Part shown: positions 21,950-22,658 of the stretch, piece after piece
How the letters are laid out: each line of letters starts with the position of its first letter
Position numbering within the stretch: position 1 is the stretch's first letter
Source of the DNA: JBJELF01 sp051879015
GTDB taxonomy: Bacteria; Bacillota; Clostridia; Lachnospirales; Lachnospiraceae
Length of the DNA stretch: 22,658 nucleotides
Direction of reading: 5' to 3'
NCBI GenBank assembly: GCA_051879015.1
Contig: JBJELF010000036.1
Location: 1 to 22,658, forward strand
The notes under the pieces: generated by a model
Database searches by the model: none
What the model was told of the DNA's origin: nothing
What the model saw: only the letters and a program-made list of their open reading frames with translations
Position numbers and translations under genes: made by a program

Positions 21950-21978
21950 AAATATACTAGAAAGGAACCAATTGCTTT

Positions 21979-22658
21979 ATGATAGAACAAAACAGCATTC
22001 AATATAATGTGGATGACAATTTGAAGGAAGAATGTGGTGTATTTGGTATCTATGATGTTTCCGGCGAGGATGTGGCAAGTTCGATTTATTATGGTTTGTT
22101 TGCATTGCAGCACAGAGGACAGGAGAGCTGCGGAATTGCTGTCAGCGACACCGATGGTCCGAAGGGTGTGGTAAATTTTCATAAGGACATGGGATTGTGC
22201 AATGAAGTGTTCAACAAGGAGAATTTAAGCAAACTCCACGGAAATATTGGATTGGGACATGTGCGTTACTCGACGGCGGGAGGAAGCTTCCGCAGCAATG
22301 CTCAGCCTTTAGTGTTAAACTATGCAAAGGGAAGTCTTGCGGTAGCTCATAATGGCAATTTGATTAATGCGGTCAGCTTGAAACGTGAGATGGAGAATAA
22401 GGGTATGATTTTTCAGACAACCATTGATTCTGAGGTGATTGCTTATTTGATTGCAAAGAATCGTATCCGTACCAAGACGGTAGAAGAGGCAGTGACAGCA
22501 GCAATGAAGCGCATCAAGGGTGCCTATTCTTTGATTGTCATGAGTCCACGGAAACTGATTGGGGCGAGAGATCCTTTTGGGTTTAAACCTCTCTGTATTG
22601 GCAAGCGTGGAGATTCTACCTATGTATTGGCTTCTGAGTCCTGTGCGCTGGATACGAT
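21979..22658 (+). CDS. purF: Amidophosphoribosyltransferase (5' part, cut by window edge)
   Basis: The first 226 codons of PurF, which starts purine synthesis by converting PRPP and glutamine to phosphoribosylamine. The frame is open to the end of the window. An 18-residue propeptide (MIEQNSIQYNVDDNLKEE) precedes C19 in ECGVFGI, the N-terminal nucleophile exposed by self-cleavage in the Bacillus-type enzyme. The class II glutaminase motifs follow: LQHRGQESCGI, GHVRYSTAGGS, NAQPL, AHNGNL and ARDPFGFKPL. The phosphoribosyltransferase domain lies beyond the window. The ribosome binding site AAAGGA (21961-21966) is 12 nt from ATG, longer than usual. The gene has its own promoter and a structured leader. 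Confidence 0.96.
   Translation, partial: MIEQNSIQYNVDDNLKEECGVFGIYDVSGEDVASSIYYGLFALQHRGQESCGIAVSDTDGPKGVVNFHKDMGLCNEVFNKENLSKLHGNIGLGHVRYSTAGGSFRSNAQPLVLNYAKGSLAVAHNGNLINAVSLKREMENKGMIFQTTIDSEVIAYLIAKNRIRTKTVEEAVTAAMKRIKGAYSLIVMSPRKLIGARDPFGFKPLCIGKRGDSTYVLASESCALDT

Overview
The window looks like a chromosomal segment of a low-to-middling GC anaerobic Firmicute, most likely a member of the Lachnospiraceae or a close clostridial relative. The reasons are AAGGAGG-type ribosome binding sites, sigma-A promoters of TTGACA/TATAAT type, a reverse rubrerythrin next to a PerR-type repressor, a clostridial Fe-S enoate reductase, and the clostridial type of short serA behind serC. There is no phage, transposase, CRISPR array or resistance cassette. 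Nearly all of it reads as housekeeping and metabolic core genome. The unusual content lies in leaders, small repeats and a few divergent paralogues.

Layout. Positions 1-410: a possible 3' end of a gene, then a promoter, tRNA-Asn(GTT), tRNA-Arg(TCT) and a strong terminator. Positions 560-1830: perR with its own promoter and a PerR-box-like palindrome, then reverse rubrerythrin (oxidative stress). Positions 1846-5160: a palindromic operator, a 673-aa OYE/FAD enoate reductase, a 142-bp inverted-repeat-bounded element, and a carbamate kinase. Positions 5200-6517: a minus-strand rhodanese, a hairpin repeat and a nitroreductase-like protein. Positions 6590-11065: carA-carB (pyrimidine/arginine carbamoyl phosphate) behind a leader that can fold as an attenuator. 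Positions 11202-13063: a translationally coupled CPBP membrane protease and family 2 glycosyltransferase. Positions 13303-15720: serC-serA (serine biosynthesis) with their own promoter and terminator. Positions 15936-17667: a MurE-like Mur ligase with an altered amino-acid-specificity motif, preceded by about 230 bp that is either a decayed ORF or a structured leader. Positions 17705-19432: a lipoprotein of M1 peptidase fold. Positions 19529-20384: a minus-strand TRIC/UPF0126 membrane protein with a long leader. Positions 20498-21703: a PucR-family regulator. Positions 21777-22658: purF, cut by the window edge, behind a leader with a potential pseudoknot.

How the parts fit. PerR and reverse rubrerythrin form a peroxide-sensing and detoxifying pair. 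carAB makes carbamoyl phosphate, while a divergent carbamate kinase 1.6 kb upstream belongs to a family that consumes it to make ATP. A PucR-type regulator sits directly before purF, and related AT-rich palindromes lie upstream of each. No single previously undescribed multi-gene system is evident. The best leads are the purF and carA leader RNAs, the 4003-4144 element, a small family of hairpin repeats, and the Mur ligase with the unusual specificity motif. All assignments come from reading the sequence; no database search was done.
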